Counted from the first letter of the stretch, positions 50,737 to 60,379 are shown. The stretch: 64,000 nt of DNA from WS-9 sp036274595 (GCA_036274595.1 DASUFL010000016.1:22027-86026); one strand, 5' to 3'. Program-made: numbers and translations. The notes: generated by a model not told the origin, from the sequence alone.

Positions 50737-52566
50737 TCACTGGTCGCCGGCCGAGCCCTGATCGGCACGAGTGGTGTCCGGGAAGAAGGCCGCCCGCGCC
50801 GGGCCCGCCAGCTCCACGCGCAAGGAGTCCGAGGGCGGCAACGCTTCGGGCGAGAGCCAGCCCTTCGCGATCATCGCACGGCCGATGAAGTGCATCTGCG
50901 CCCTGACATAGCCCCGCAGTGTGCCGCTGGAGTCAAAACGCCAGCGCCAGCGGCTCGGAGACGGGATGACCGTCGCGAGGAACAGTGACTGATCGAGCGT
51001 GAGGTCGTGCGCGTCGCGATCGAAATAGAAACGCGCGGCCTCGTCCGCGCCGTGGATCCCCGGGCCCCACTCGATGATGTTGAGGTAGATCTCGAGCAGG
51101 CGCTCCTTCGAGACCCCGGTCAGGTGCTCGAGGATCCAGGCCAGCACGATCTCCTGGCCCTTGCGGGAGAGCGTCCGCGCGTGGCCCGTGTAGAGATTGC
51201 GCGCGAGCTGCATCGTGATCGTGCCTGCCCCGCGTCGATAGGCGCCGGATTTGATGTTCTCGGCGATCGCGTGCTTCATCGCCTCGGTGTTGAACCCGCG
51301 ATGGTGAAAGAACCCGCCGTCCTCGTTCGTGACGACCGCATGGACGAGATCGGGCGAGATGGCATCGAGCGTCCGGAAATGCGGATTGTTCACCGACAGA
51401 TCGCGGACCGCCCGAGCGCCGCGCGGCAATAGAACGACAGCGACGAATGGCTCGTTCAGCCCGAGCAGCCGCAGGCGGGTCCGGGCGGGATCGAGCACCA
51501 AGTGGTGCGGGACGACGTCCGCTTCGAACCGTACGCTATCCGGCCGCGCGAGATCGAGGTCGAACGCCACACTATGGTCCCACGAACCGCGGACTCCGAC
51601 GTCGAGCAACGGCCCGAGCACCGCCGGCGGCAAGCTGCGCTTGATTTGCTCCTCCGTCAGGTTGTCCGCGCGCACGGCGAGGTGAACGACCGGGCCGCGG
51701 CTCGCGAGCCGGCCCTGGACCCACAGTGGGAGCCGGCCGATCGTGAGCCGTGTGCTATCGCCGATCGTGACGAGACCACGGCGGTAGTTCTGGCGAAGGT
51801 TGCCCTCCGCAGTCATGAGCAGCGTATCCGTCCGCGCGTGAGCCGAATCCGTGATCAAGAACCGGGCGCCCCCGCGGATGCGATCCTCGTGGTTGTAGGT
51901 GAACGTCGCGTTGAACGGAACCGCGTCGTCGAATTGGAGCGACCCGGTCGTCGAGAATCGGATGCCGCCCGCGACCGGCTTGAGGTCGAGCCGCGCGATC
52001 CTGAGTCCTCTGATCCAGGAGTCCTCGCCGTCCCCGGTCGAAATATCGACGTCGTTCAGCTCGAGCCGCGGCAGCCGGCGGGCGGGCGCGGACAGGAGCC
52101 GCACCCACGATTCGGCCGAGTGCCGGAGACGCGCCGCGCGGGCCGGATTCTCCTTCGACGCGCGCCCGGCCGGGCGGTCGTCCTCCACGAGCGTATCGAC
52201 CTCCGCCGCATTGCGCGCCGGCAGGCGGATCTGTGCATGCCAGAGGCCGAGGCTCCCGACACGGGGGCGCAAGGTCCAGAGCGAGCCGAGGTCGATCGCG
52301 ACCGCGACCGAGTCGGCTCGGAACAGCGAGTCGGGGGCGCTGTCTTCCCGTGCGCGCGCGGCGACGACTCGGCTGAGCCCCACTCGCCCGAGTCCGGACA
52401 CCGCGAGCTTCCGCCACGAGACCGTGAGCCCGCGGGCCGCGGCGGCCGCTCGAATGCGCCCGGCCGCGAAGTGGGCCACGATCGGCCCGAGCGACAACCC
52501 GGCGATCACGACCGCAGCGAGGAGGGCGAGGACAGCGCGGACGCGCGCGGTCATGCTCGCAGGCAT
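50737..52566 (-). CDS. AsmA-like/GT51 peptidoglycan glycosyltransferase fusion
   Basis: 609 residues. One N-terminal membrane helix (about 10-32) is followed by about 330 residues of AsmA-like beta-rich sequence ('AADLGSLW'-type strands, 'LTIGRLPLWVQGRLASRGP'). The GT51 domain occupies about 385-575: the active-site motif 'NEDGGFFHHRGFN' with E415 and D416, 'GAGTITMQLARNLY' and 'RLLEIYLNIIEWGPGIHG'. The residue usually Arg after Glu-Asp is Gly. There is no transpeptidase domain, so this is a monofunctional lipid II polymerase with an extra envelope domain. A chalcone-isomerase-like gene follows 12 nt later. Confidence 0.88.
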   Translation of the reverse strand: MPASMTARVRAVLALLAAVVIAGLSLGPIVAHFAAGRIRAAAAARGLTVSWRKLAVSGLGRVGLSRVVAARAREDSAPDSLFRADSVAVAIDLGSLWTLRPRVGSLGLWHAQIRLPARNAAEVDTLVEDDRPAGRASKENPARAARLRHSAESWVRLLSAPARRLPRLELNDVDISTGDGEDSWIRGLRIARLDLKPVAGGIRFSTTGSLQFDDAVPFNATFTYNHEDRIRGGARFLITDSAHARTDTLLMTAEGNLRQNYRRGLVTIGDSTRLTIGRLPLWVQGRLASRGPVVHLAVRADNLTEEQIKRSLPPAVLGPLLDVGVRGSWDHSVAFDLDLARPDSVRFEADVVPHHLVLDPARTRLRLLGLNEPFVAVVLLPRGARAVRDLSVNNPHFRTLDAISPDLVHAVVTNEDGGFFHHRGFNTEAMKHAIAENIKSGAYRRGAGTITMQLARNLYTGHARTLSRKGQEIVLAWILEHLTGVSKERLLEIYLNIIEWGPGIHGADEAARFYFDRDAHDLTLDQSLFLATVIPSPSRWRWRFDSSGTLRGYVRAQMHFIGRAMIAKGWLSPEALPPSDSLRVELAGPARAAFFPDTTRADQGSAGDQ

Positions 52567-52904
52567 CGGGGCGAGGGCGTGCCTGAACCCTGGGTCACGT
52601 CGAACGACTCATCCGACCGGAGCCACCACCGGATTGAAGGTATCTTCCGACCCCCGCTTGAAGCCGCTTCCACCCAACTCCTGCGTATCGCCCAGGGCCA
52701 AATCGCTCTTCAACAAGGATAGCAAGGAGCGCGAATCCCATGGTGGGAGAGGGCCAAGGGAAGCCCCACAGGCGAGGCCTTGACCGGAGGCGGCCCGCGG
52801 CGCCAGGTAAAGAGACCGCCTCTGCATGCCGATGATTTCCCATGGAACCCATCGAGATGCGCCGCAAAAGCTCCGGGCCTCGGCCTTCCAAGGGAGATTC
52901 AGGG

Positions 52905-53738
52905 ATGTTGAGATTTTGTCTTCTCGGGGCACTGCTCTTCGTGCCCGTCGTCAGCACGGCAGCGGACATTTCGGTCGGGGGCGTGTCGCTGCAGATCCCG
53001 AGTCCGGAGGGGTTTAGCCCCGTGACGCCGCAAATGGCCGAGTTGTATGAGCTGCAGAAACAGTTTGTGGCTCCCACGAATGACGAGTTCGTAACGTTCA
53101 TTCCGGACAGCGAAGTGTCCACAGCGCTGTCCGGTCAAATCCCTGACATGTCGAGGCGTTTCACTGTTCAAACAGCCAAGAGCTTGACCGATGCGTCGAT
53201 ATCCACTTCGGACTTCAACAGATTGAAGACCTTCAGCAAGGCTCAGAACGATGAGCTCCGGAAGCAAGTGGACAGGGAAATCCCGGGCTTGATGAAGAAG
53301 ATCAGTGATGGGCTGGCGGAGAAGTACGACGTAGACCTGGCCCTCTCGGCCTCCCAGATGGTGCCGTTGCCGGTGCATGAAGAATCCGACCGCACGCTGG
53401 CGCACTCATCTCTCGTGAAATACAGCATGAATGATGCGGTGGGAAATCCGACTTCCTATGTCGTGGCCGTCACGGCCACCTATGTGCATGTAAAGGACAA
53501 GGTCTTGCTTCTCTACTCGTACGCTGAGGAAGCCGGCCTTGAGTGGAGCCGTGCCGCATCCAAACAATGGGCCCGTGATGTTGTGCTCGCCAACCCATCA
53601 GACCTTCACGGGTCCATGAAGGAGTCGCCGCCATCTGGTCTCGGAATGAACTGGAGCTGGGTCGCCGGAGCGCTGGTTGGGGCTATCGTCGGCCCGCTGA
53701 TCGTTGGCTGGGCAGTCAGCCGTAACAAGGCCAGCTAA
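52905..53738 (+). CDS. Exported protein with C-terminal membrane helix, unknown function
   Basis: 277 residues from ATG 52905 (GGGAG 8 nt upstream; the frame from 52842 adds basic residues before the signal). A signal peptide is cut near STA-AD. The middle is helical and charged (about 90-160), then a beta-rich part, and a single Gly/Ala/Val helix near the C-terminus (about 248-270) with SRNKAS outside. GC looks lower than in flanking genes, with more A/T at third positions, so it may have come by transfer. No family recognised. Confidence 0.7.
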   Translation: MLRFCLLGALLFVPVVSTAADISVGGVSLQIPSPEGFSPVTPQMAELYELQKQFVAPTNDEFVTFIPDSEVSTALSGQIPDMSRRFTVQTAKSLTDASISTSDFNRLKTFSKAQNDELRKQVDREIPGLMKKISDGLAEKYDVDLALSASQMVPLPVHEESDRTLAHSSLVKYSMNDAVGNPTSYVVAVTATYVHVKDKVLLLYSYAEEAGLEWSRAASKQWARDVVLANPSDLHGSMKESPPSGLGMNWSWVAGALVGAIVGPLIVGWAVSRNKAS

Positions 53739-53763
53739 CAACCTGAGCCTTGGCAACGCCAGG

Positions 53764-55002
53764 TCAGGCAGACACCTCCCCTAGCACCTCGACCACGCGC
53801 ATGACCTCTTCGAAGCGCGTGGTGAGGGGCGCCGGAGTGAGCCGGAGAATGCTCGGGGGCCGATAATCGGCCACGACGCCGCGCGATTCCAACGCGGTCG
53901 TGATGGCGGCAGGATTCCCCGGGCACTCCACGGCGACATGGCCGCCTCGTCGCTCCGGGTCGCGCGGGCTCCCGACCCTCACTCCGGTCACGCTCTCCTC
54001 CAGCAGCCCGTCAACGCATTCGATCAAGAAGGACGTAAGGGCGACGGATTTCTCGCGAATCCTGCCGATGCCGGCAGCCTCAACCAGGTCGAGCGCGCCC
54101 CAGAGCGGGGCGGCCGCGAGGATCGGAATCGTCCCGATCTGCCACGCCGCCGCACCTGGAGCTGGAGCGTGGCGGCCGCTCATCTCGAACTTCGCTTCGA
54201 CGGTCTGGCCCCACCACCCCGGCAGCGCCGGTCGAATCGCGCTGTGGCGGCGGCTCAGAAAGAGGCCCCCCACGGCGCCGGGGCCCGCATGGAGGTACTT
54301 GTAGTGGCACCAGAAGGCGGCATCCGCCCCGATCCGGTTCAGCTCGACCGGCACCGCACCCACGGCGTGGCTCAAATCCCAAATCACCCGCGCGCCGGCC
54401 GCGTGGGCCGCGCGGGTCAGCCGCGCCATGTCGAACCGCTGGCTCGTGCGAAACAGAACCGCCGACAGCACCAGGAGCGCTGTTTCCGGTCCCAGTGCAG
54501 ACTCGATGTCCTCTTCCTCGATCACGCCGCCTTCACGCGGCGGGATCAGCCGGAGCGAGTGGTCGGGATCGCGCCCTTGCAGGGCGATCTGGCCCGCGAG
54601 CGCGTGGAGATCCGAGGGAAACTCCGTCGCGGCGGCGACGATGGCGTGACGGGTCTCGTCGGGCCGGTAGAACGCCGCTACCAGGTGATGAAGGTTCACG
54701 GTGGTGGAGCCAGTAACGACCACTTCTTCCGGCGCCGCACCGACGAGTGCCGCGACCCGGGCCCCTAGCCGCTCTCCATAGTCCACCCAGGGCGGGGCCG
54801 CCTCGATCCACGCTCGGGCCGCCAGACGCTTCCATTGGTCCAGCGCGCGCAGGAGGGCAGCCTCGGCGTCGCGTGACAGGAGGCCCAGCGAGTTCCCATT
54901 GAAGTAGAGGACGTCCGGGTCGCAGAAGAATCGCTCTCGAAACGAGGCGAGGGGATCGCGCGCGTCCAGCTCTCTCGCCTTCGCCCGCAACGTCGCCGCC
55001 AT
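53764..55002 (-). CDS. kynU: Kynureninase
   Basis: 412 residues from ATG 55002; the frame is open further upstream over the regulator's end. 'VLYFNGNSLGLLS', 'TGSTTVNLHHLVAAFYRP', 'DLSHAVGAVPVELNRIGAD' and PLP lysine K235 in 'CHYKYLHAGPG' identify the family, as does the 'WWGQTVEAKFEM' loop. It is a fold-type I PLP enzyme splitting kynurenine to anthranilate and alanine (or the 3-hydroxy form). No other tryptophan-catabolism gene lies in the window. The regulator gene upstream ends 32 nt before. Confidence 0.93.
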   Translation of the reverse strand: MAATLRAKARELDARDPLASFRERFFCDPDVLYFNGNSLGLLSRDAEAALLRALDQWKRLAARAWIEAAPPWVDYGERLGARVAALVGAAPEEVVVTGSTTVNLHHLVAAFYRPDETRHAIVAAATEFPSDLHALAGQIALQGRDPDHSLRLIPPREGGVIEEEDIESALGPETALLVLSAVLFRTSQRFDMARLTRAAHAAGARVIWDLSHAVGAVPVELNRIGADAAFWCHYKYLHAGPGAVGGLFLSRRHSAIRPALPGWWGQTVEAKFEMSGRHAPAPGAAAWQIGTIPILAAAPLWGALDLVEAAGIGRIREKSVALTSFLIECVDGLLEESVTGVRVGSPRDPERRGGHVAVECPGNPAAITTALESRGVVADYRPPSILRLTPAPLTTRFEEVMRVVEVLGEVSA

Positions 55003-55034
55003 CGGCCCTTCATCGGCCCGTGCGATCCGGGCCG

Positions 55035-56063
55035 TCACCGTCGCGCTCTCCTGCGCGGTTCCGAGCCCCGTCCGGTGGAGAAGTGCCTTCGGTACGCCGT
55101 CGGCGACGTGCGAAGAACACGGCGGAAGTGAAGTCGCAGCGTCTGGGCCGTGCCGAAGCCGACGCTCGCGGCGACCTCCTCCACGCTCGCGCGGGCGCCC
55201 TCCAGCAGGCGCTGGGCCGTGAGCACCCGCTGGCGGTTGAGCCACGCATGAGGCGTCGTGCCCAGCTCGGCGTGGAATCTACGTAGGAAGGTGCGCGGCG
55301 AGAGCGCCGCAACACCTGCCAGGTCGTTCACGCCGAGCGTCTCGTCCAGGTGGGCGAGCGCCCACTCCAGCGCCTTGGCAAGGCCGCCTCCCGGCTCCTT
55401 GGGAACGGGCTCGGCGATGTATTGCGCCTGGCCTCCGTCCCGGTGGGGCGGCACGACAAGCCGCCGCGCCACCTGGTTTGCGACCTCGGCTCCGTAGTCG
55501 AGACGCACGAGATGGAGGCAGAGGTCGATGCCGGCGGCGCTCCCCGCCGACGTGAAGATCCGCCCCTGCTCCACGTAGAGCACGTCGGGCTCGACACGGA
55601 TCGATGGATAACGCTCTCGCAGGATATCGGTGTAGCGCCAGTGGGTCGTGGCCCGCTTTCCGTCGAGCAGGCCCGTCGCGGCGAGCACGAACGCCCCCGA
55701 GCAGATCGAGACCAGCCTTGCTCCTCGCGCGTGGGCCCGCCGAAGCGCCGACAGGAGTCGGGACGGCGGAGTCTCGAGCGGGTCCCGCCATCCGGGCACG
55801 ATGATCGTGTCCGCCGTGTTCAAGAGCCCAAGTCCGTGCTTGGAGCGGAACTCGATGGCGCCGGTCGCGCGAAGCGGGCCCCGCTCCAGCGCGCAGACCG
55901 AGAATGCGTACCAGGGAATGGCGAGCTCCGGCCGCGGTAGCCCGAACACCTCGGTGGCAATGGCGAGCTCGAAGAGCGCGAGGCGGTCGTACGCCACGAG
56001 GACGACACGATGCCGTGATCGGGGCGCGGAGGCTACCCCTCGCTTTCGGCGGGTCGGAGGCAT
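55035..56063 (-). CDS. GlxA-type regulator: DJ-1/PfpI domain plus AraC HTH
   Basis: 342 residues. The N-terminal 190 residues are a DJ-1/PfpI amidase-like domain ('VVLVAYDRLALFELAIATEV', 'ARLVSICSGAFVLAATGLLDG', with Cys in SICSG), and the C-terminal 100 an AraC pair of helix-turn-helices ('VNDLAGVAALSPRTFLRRFH', 'VEEVAASVGFGTAQTLRLHF'). The last 25 residues are Arg-rich. It probably controls the kynureninase gene directly downstream, perhaps sensing a tryptophan metabolite. That link is inference from position. Confidence 0.92.
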   Translation of the reverse strand: MPPTRRKRGVASAPRSRHRVVLVAYDRLALFELAIATEVFGLPRPELAIPWYAFSVCALERGPLRATGAIEFRSKHGLGLLNTADTIIVPGWRDPLETPPSRLLSALRRAHARGARLVSICSGAFVLAATGLLDGKRATTHWRYTDILRERYPSIRVEPDVLYVEQGRIFTSAGSAAGIDLCLHLVRLDYGAEVANQVARRLVVPPHRDGGQAQYIAEPVPKEPGGGLAKALEWALAHLDETLGVNDLAGVAALSPRTFLRRFHAELGTTPHAWLNRQRVLTAQRLLEGARASVEEVAASVGFGTAQTLRLHFRRVLRTSPTAYRRHFSTGRGSEPRRRARR

Positions 56064-56190
56064 GGCACTACTTTAGCGACCAATGTCATTCACGCCTAGC
56101 GCCAAGGCTGGAAGGACGACGGCCTCGGGCTGGAGTTGGGCGGGTGAGAGGGTGGAGTCCCCGATGGTGGGCCGTCTTCTCGACGCGAAA

Positions 56191-57039
56191 TCAGTCCGTG
56201 CGCTCGGCCACGGCGACCACGAGGCCCGTCAGGATCTCGTCCAGGCCTGGAATTCGAAGCAGGGGTGTGAGAGGTCGCAGTTTCGGAGGGGTCCACTTCA
56301 TCCACTTCCGAAGCACCAAGCCTGGCTCATCGAGCAGCAATTTGCGGAACTGGCGTAGCGTCATCCTGTTGAGATGACTGTCGAAGTAGGCGATCTGCTC
56401 CTCCGCACGCCGCGCCTCCTCCTGGGCTCGGACAGGGTCGAGGCCCTTTCCCCGGCGACGGGCCAGCTCACGCAGAGTGTCCGCGAGCGTGTCCCGCGAA
56501 AACATCAAGTGGCACCACGGCACGAATAGGCTGTCGTACAGGTGTGACCCCAGGGGCGATCCGAAGGGGCCGAACACGGCGACCAATCTGCCGCCCTTTC
56601 GAAGGGCCCGCCGCATCTCCGATAGCGAGCGGCCAGGCTGTGGAAGGTGCTCGAACGTGTCGGTGCTGACGACGAGATCGAATGAGCCGGAGCGAATCGG
56701 AAGCCTGGAGGCGTCTGCCGCGACGAAGTCATTCCCATGGACACCACGACTCCTCGCGAAATCTGCGCCAGCCCGGACATTCTCGGGGGTCAGATCCACC
56801 CCTACGACACCCACGCCACGCTCGGCGAAGGCAACGCTCTTTCCCCCCAAGCCACAACCCACGTCCAGTATCCGTTGGCCAACGAGCGATACCCCCGCAG
56901 CTTCCATGAGACTCATCTGATAGGGGGCCTCGTCGTATTCCCATTGGGCATAGGCGTCGGGCGTTGCCCGTTCCGGAAAATGTGGACGCCGGGACATGCG
57001 ATTCAGCAAGAGGAGAAGATGGGTTGCAGCACGCTGCAT
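56191..57039 (-). CDS. Class I SAM-dependent methyltransferase
   Basis: 282 residues. Motif I 'ILDVGCGLGGKSVAFAERG', acid of motif II 'VVGVDLTPENV', motif III 'DASRLPIRSGSFDLVV' and 'FEHLPQP' are those of UbiE/Coq5-like enzymes. The 100-residue C-terminal extension is helical and basic. Acceptor unknown. The gene is on the strand opposite its downstream neighbour at 57668 and precedes the convergent-facing regulator operon. Confidence 0.88.
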   Translation of the reverse strand: MQRAATHLLLLLNRMSRRPHFPERATPDAYAQWEYDEAPYQMSLMEAAGVSLVGQRILDVGCGLGGKSVAFAERGVGVVGVDLTPENVRAGADFARSRGVHGNDFVAADASRLPIRSGSFDLVVSTDTFEHLPQPGRSLSEMRRALRKGGRLVAVFGPFGSPLGSHLYDSLFVPWCHLMFSRDTLADTLRELARRRGKGLDPVRAQEEARRAEEQIAYFDSHLNRMTLRQFRKLLLDEPGLVLRKWMKWTPPKLRPLTPLLRIPGLDEILTGLVVAVAERTD

Positions 57040-57090
57040 GAGCTCGTCGCCATCGCCGGGATCGGGACCACGCCGACCGGCACGCGTGGG

Positions 57091-57531
57091 CTAGCCGGGG
57101 TACTTCCCCGTGATGTAGTCGGTGAGATACTGGATCTCGAACTTCCGGTCTTGGGAGATCTGCTTCACCAGGTCCCCGATCGATACGAGACCTGCGAGCT
57201 TCCCGCTGTCGACGACCGGAAGATGTCGGAAACGCTGGTCCGTCATGATCGCCATGGCCTCTTCCACCGACGTCGTGGGATGCACGACGACGATCCGGCT
57301 GGTCATGATCTCCTGAACCTTCGTCGTCTTGGAAGTGCGCCCCGCGAGCGCGATGCCCCGCAGGTAGTCCCGCTCTGTGATGATGCCGCGAATCTCTTGC
57401 CCCTCGGTGACGAGGAGGCAACCCGCGTTGTGCTCCACCATCCTCTTCACGGCTTCAAAGACCGTCTCCATTTGGCCGATCGTGTAGACCTGTGATCCCT
57501 TCTTGGCGAGAATGTCCCCGATCTTCCCCAT
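57091..57531 (-). CDS. CBS-domain protein
   Basis: 146 residues from ATG 57531 (AGGAGG 7 nt upstream); a longer frame to 57729 is not a credible start. Two CBS units ('VEHNAGCLLVTEGQEIRGII', 'FRHLPVVDSGKLAGLVSIGD') form one Bateman pair binding an adenosine nucleotide. There is no attached enzyme, so it acts as a free sensor. It shares a divergent promoter region with the protease gene at 57668. Confidence 0.93.
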   Translation of the reverse strand: MGKIGDILAKKGSQVYTIGQMETVFEAVKRMVEHNAGCLLVTEGQEIRGIITERDYLRGIALAGRTSKTTKVQEIMTSRIVVVHPTTSVEEAMAIMTDQRFRHLPVVDSGKLAGLVSIGDLVKQISQDRKFEIQYLTDYITGKYPG

Positions 57532-57667
57532 CGTGTCCTCCTTGCTCGCGCCAGCGCCTCGTGCCAAGCCAGGCACGTGCCTGATTGAAGTGTACGCCTC
57601 GGAAGGAGACCAGGGAAACCTGCCGGGCCCCGGCCACGTATGGGCGGTGTCCACCTGAAGGAGGCCC

Positions 57668-58588
57668 ATGCCTGCCCCCAGCGCCACCGCCGTTCCAAGC
57701 AGCCTCCGGCGCCGCGTCTTCTCGGGCACACCGACCGTACGCGGCTGGATCGGCGTCCTTGCCTACTGCGCGCTGATCCTCTTTGGATTCCAGGCGCAGA
57801 GCCAGGTCTTCAAGGCGTGGGTGCCGGGGTTGCGCGGGATCCCCTTCTACGTGCTCGTGCGCGTTCTCCAGCTGGCGGAGCTCCTGCTCTTCGCGTGGAT
57901 TGCTTCGAGGCTCGAGCGGAGATCGTTCGCCGCCTACGGCCTGCCGTGGCGCCCGGCGTTCCGGATCCGTTTCTGGCAGGGGGCGGCCTTGGGGATCGCC
58001 TCGCTCAGCGCCCTCGTGCTCACGCTGTCCGCCCTGGGGGGGTTAGGACTCACGCTGCCGCAGCGCGTGGGTCCTGAAGCGCTGCTCGTCGGCGCCGGCT
58101 ACCTGCTGCTCTTCGTCGTGCTCGGCCTGCGCGAGGAGTTCCTCTACCGTGGCTACGGGCTCTCGACCCTCGCGCGGAACATCGGTTTCTGGCCCTCCGC
58201 GATGATCTGGTCAGGGTGGTTCCTGGCATCCCACGCGGGTAACTCGGGCGAAACCGCGCTGGGGCTCGCCACGGTCGGGCTCTTCGGCCTGTTCGCCTGT
58301 CTCCTGCTTCGACGCACGGGAAACCTGTGGATGCCGATCGGTTTCCACGCCGCCTGGAACTGGGGCCAGACGTTCCTGTTCGGGGTGAGCGACAGCGGTC
58401 ACGCTGCGGCCCCGGGCCACTTCTTCACGGCGAGCGTATCGACGAACGCGCCAGCATGGTTGTCGGGCGGTGCCACGGGGCCGGAGGGGAGCGCACTGGG
58501 CGTGGCGCTGGTGGCCATGCTGATTCTCGGATTGGCCCGGTATGGACGCCAAGCGTCGGCGTCGGCGTCACCTCTCCGCCAGCGATAG
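57668..58588 (+). CDS. CPBP-family intramembrane metalloprotease
   Basis: 306 residues with about eight hydrophobic helices. Motif 1 'EEFLYRG' has E156, E157 and R161; motif 2 has H in 'SHAGN'; motif 3 has H in 'GFHAAWNW'. These match CPBP (Abi/Rce1-like) intramembrane endopeptidases, which cut or process membrane-bound peptides. The C-terminal 40 residues are hydrophobic and then Ser/Ala-rich. Substrate unknown. Confidence 0.9.
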   Translation: MPAPSATAVPSSLRRRVFSGTPTVRGWIGVLAYCALILFGFQAQSQVFKAWVPGLRGIPFYVLVRVLQLAELLLFAWIASRLERRSFAAYGLPWRPAFRIRFWQGAALGIASLSALVLTLSALGGLGLTLPQRVGPEALLVGAGYLLLFVVLGLREEFLYRGYGLSTLARNIGFWPSAMIWSGWFLASHAGNSGETALGLATVGLFGLFACLLLRRTGNLWMPIGFHAAWNWGQTFLFGVSDSGHAAAPGHFFTASVSTNAPAWLSGGATGPEGSALGVALVAMLILGLARYGRQASASASPLRQR

Positions 58589-58897
58589 ACTCGAGTCCCC
58601 GCTTTTACAACCTGTGCCCTACCCATGCCGATAGGGCCACCCACATCTACGTATTTCCCCGCGTGTCGCTGTTTCTCAACACTGTGCGTGTCCAATCTCC
58701 CCACCCAAGCAAACGATTCTTGCGTTGACCGTGGTTCCGATCAGGGCCGACGCTTCACCAGTCGGCGTGCAGAAGCTGGAAGCGATCGGCTCGCAATTCC
58801 AACAAGCTCCGCACCTATCTCCCCACCGCGCGCTGCGCCGACCTGGGCCACGGAAGCTCCCCGGGACTATTTGCTTCGGGCGCGAAAGGAGATCCCC
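58589..58897 (+). other. Intergenic region of 309 bp
   Basis: Between the CPBP gene and the exported FlgD-tail protein. The last 20 nt hold AAAGGAG before ATG 58898. An open frame begins at 58625 but its residues are Cys/Pro/Ser-rich and unlike protein. I see no terminator with a T-run and no promoter I would place. Confidence 0.45.
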
Positions 58898-60379
58898 ATG
58901 AAGACAGCTTCGTGTTTCCGAGTCTTGCTGCTCCTGTCTCTCTTGGCAGCCCTGCCATCGATTCCAATACGCGCAGACGCCCAGTATCTCTATCTAGATC
59001 TTGACGGCGATGGTCTGCACACGCCTACCGACGTCCTCAACGGGCTCCCGGTCACCGCGCACATCTATCTTCGCACCGACAGGAATCGGGACGGCAGTTC
59101 AACCGCATGCCCATCGGGGCCTCAGCCACTTTCGATCGGCTCTCTCGAGTTCATCCTCCATGCCTCAGCTCCAGTGACATGGGGTGCGCTCGCCGCGGGC
59201 AGCCTCTTCGGCGCTGCGACGATCACGGATCACAACGCCACCGATTTCTACGCCGGGTATTTCGATTCCACCGATGTTTTCCTACCACCCGGCCAGTACC
59301 AGGTCGGAACGCTCACGATCACGCCGATTGCCCCGGTGGGCAACCCCCTGCTGACCTTCGCAGCCTCGACGCCACTCTCCGCGACTTATCTCACGTCGTT
59401 TGGCTCGCAATGCAGAGGGCTGGACGACGATTACACGCTGAAGCTCGGTCGGGAGTGGCACGATGCGGCCGGCACGTTCGCCACACTCCTCGCCACGGTG
59501 AGCGGCACGGTCTTCAAGGATTCGAACGGGACCTCGTCCGGCAACTGCCAGCTGGACTCCGGTGAGCCGGGACTGCCCGGATGCAGGGTCATGCTGAATC
59601 CCGGCGGTCAAACGGTCCTCACGTCGTATGGCGGCTCCTATCAATTCCTGAACGTTCTGCCGGGCTCCTACACGATCTCGATTTCTCCGCCGACATCTTG
59701 GGACCAGACGTGCCCGCCTGGCAGCGCCGGGCAACCGGTGGTCGTCCTGCCAACCCAGACCTATCCGAACCTGAATTTCGGTGTGAAGCCGAGCAACATG
59801 CCGCCGACGCTCAACCCTGTCCAGAACCAGGTCATGGCCTTGGGAGGGCTGAAGGACCTACCGTTGACCGCGTCCGATCCCGATGCAACCCCACTCAATT
59901 TCTCCCTCCTCAACGGCCCTAGCTTTGCCTCGGTCACGACGACCGGGCCCACGACCGGCAACCTGCATTTGGCGCCAAGCATGAGCGATGCGGGAACGCA
60001 TGGGTTGACCGTGGCCGCGTCCGACGGGACCTTCGACTCCCGACGAAGCGCCACGATCAGGGTCCTGAACGCGACCGGGGTCGCTTCCGACCCTACGACC
60101 GGGAAGTTCCATGTCTCACTCTCGTCGAATCCGATCAACCGGACGAGCGCGCTGATGTTCCGGACGTCCAGGCTCGGCTTCATCCGCGCCAACATTTATG
60201 ACGCGAATGGTCGTCTCGTTCGCACCCTCAAGGACGCGCCTGTGGCGCCGCCCGGTCGCTACGAGCTTCGAATCGACGGACGCGACGGGACAGGCACTCC
60301 GCTCGCATCCGGCGTCTACTTCTTCAAGGTCGAGACGAGCGAAGGCTCCCAGGTCGGCCGTGCGACGGTGCTGAAATGA
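58898..60379 (+). CDS. Secreted multidomain FlgD-tail protein
   Basis: 493 residues from ATG 58898 (AAAGGAG 6 nt upstream). Signal peptide cut near ADA-QY. An N-terminal 'YLYLDLDGDGLHTPTDVLNG' looks like a Ca-binding beginning. Then come a beta sandwich (about 50-190), an SdrD_B/CnaB-type domain (about 200-275, 'GTVFKDSNG', 'YQFLNVLPGSYTI'), a cadherin/Ig-like domain (about 285-385) and a FlgD-like tail (about 400-493, 'RANIYDANGRLVRTL', 'IDGRDGTGTPLASGVYFF'). Expected on the cell surface or secreted. Next gene follows after 50 nt. Confidence 0.88.
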   Translation: MKTASCFRVLLLLSLLAALPSIPIRADAQYLYLDLDGDGLHTPTDVLNGLPVTAHIYLRTDRNRDGSSTACPSGPQPLSIGSLEFILHASAPVTWGALAAGSLFGAATITDHNATDFYAGYFDSTDVFLPPGQYQVGTLTITPIAPVGNPLLTFAASTPLSATYLTSFGSQCRGLDDDYTLKLGREWHDAAGTFATLLATVSGTVFKDSNGTSSGNCQLDSGEPGLPGCRVMLNPGGQTVLTSYGGSYQFLNVLPGSYTISISPPTSWDQTCPPGSAGQPVVVLPTQTYPNLNFGVKPSNMPPTLNPVQNQVMALGGLKDLPLTASDPDATPLNFSLLNGPSFASVTTTGPTTGNLHLAPSMSDAGTHGLTVAASDGTFDSRRSATIRVLNATGVASDPTTGKFHVSLSSNPINRTSALMFRTSRLGFIRANIYDANGRLVRTLKDAPVAPPGRYELRIDGRDGTGTPLASGVYFFKVETSEGSQVGRATVLK

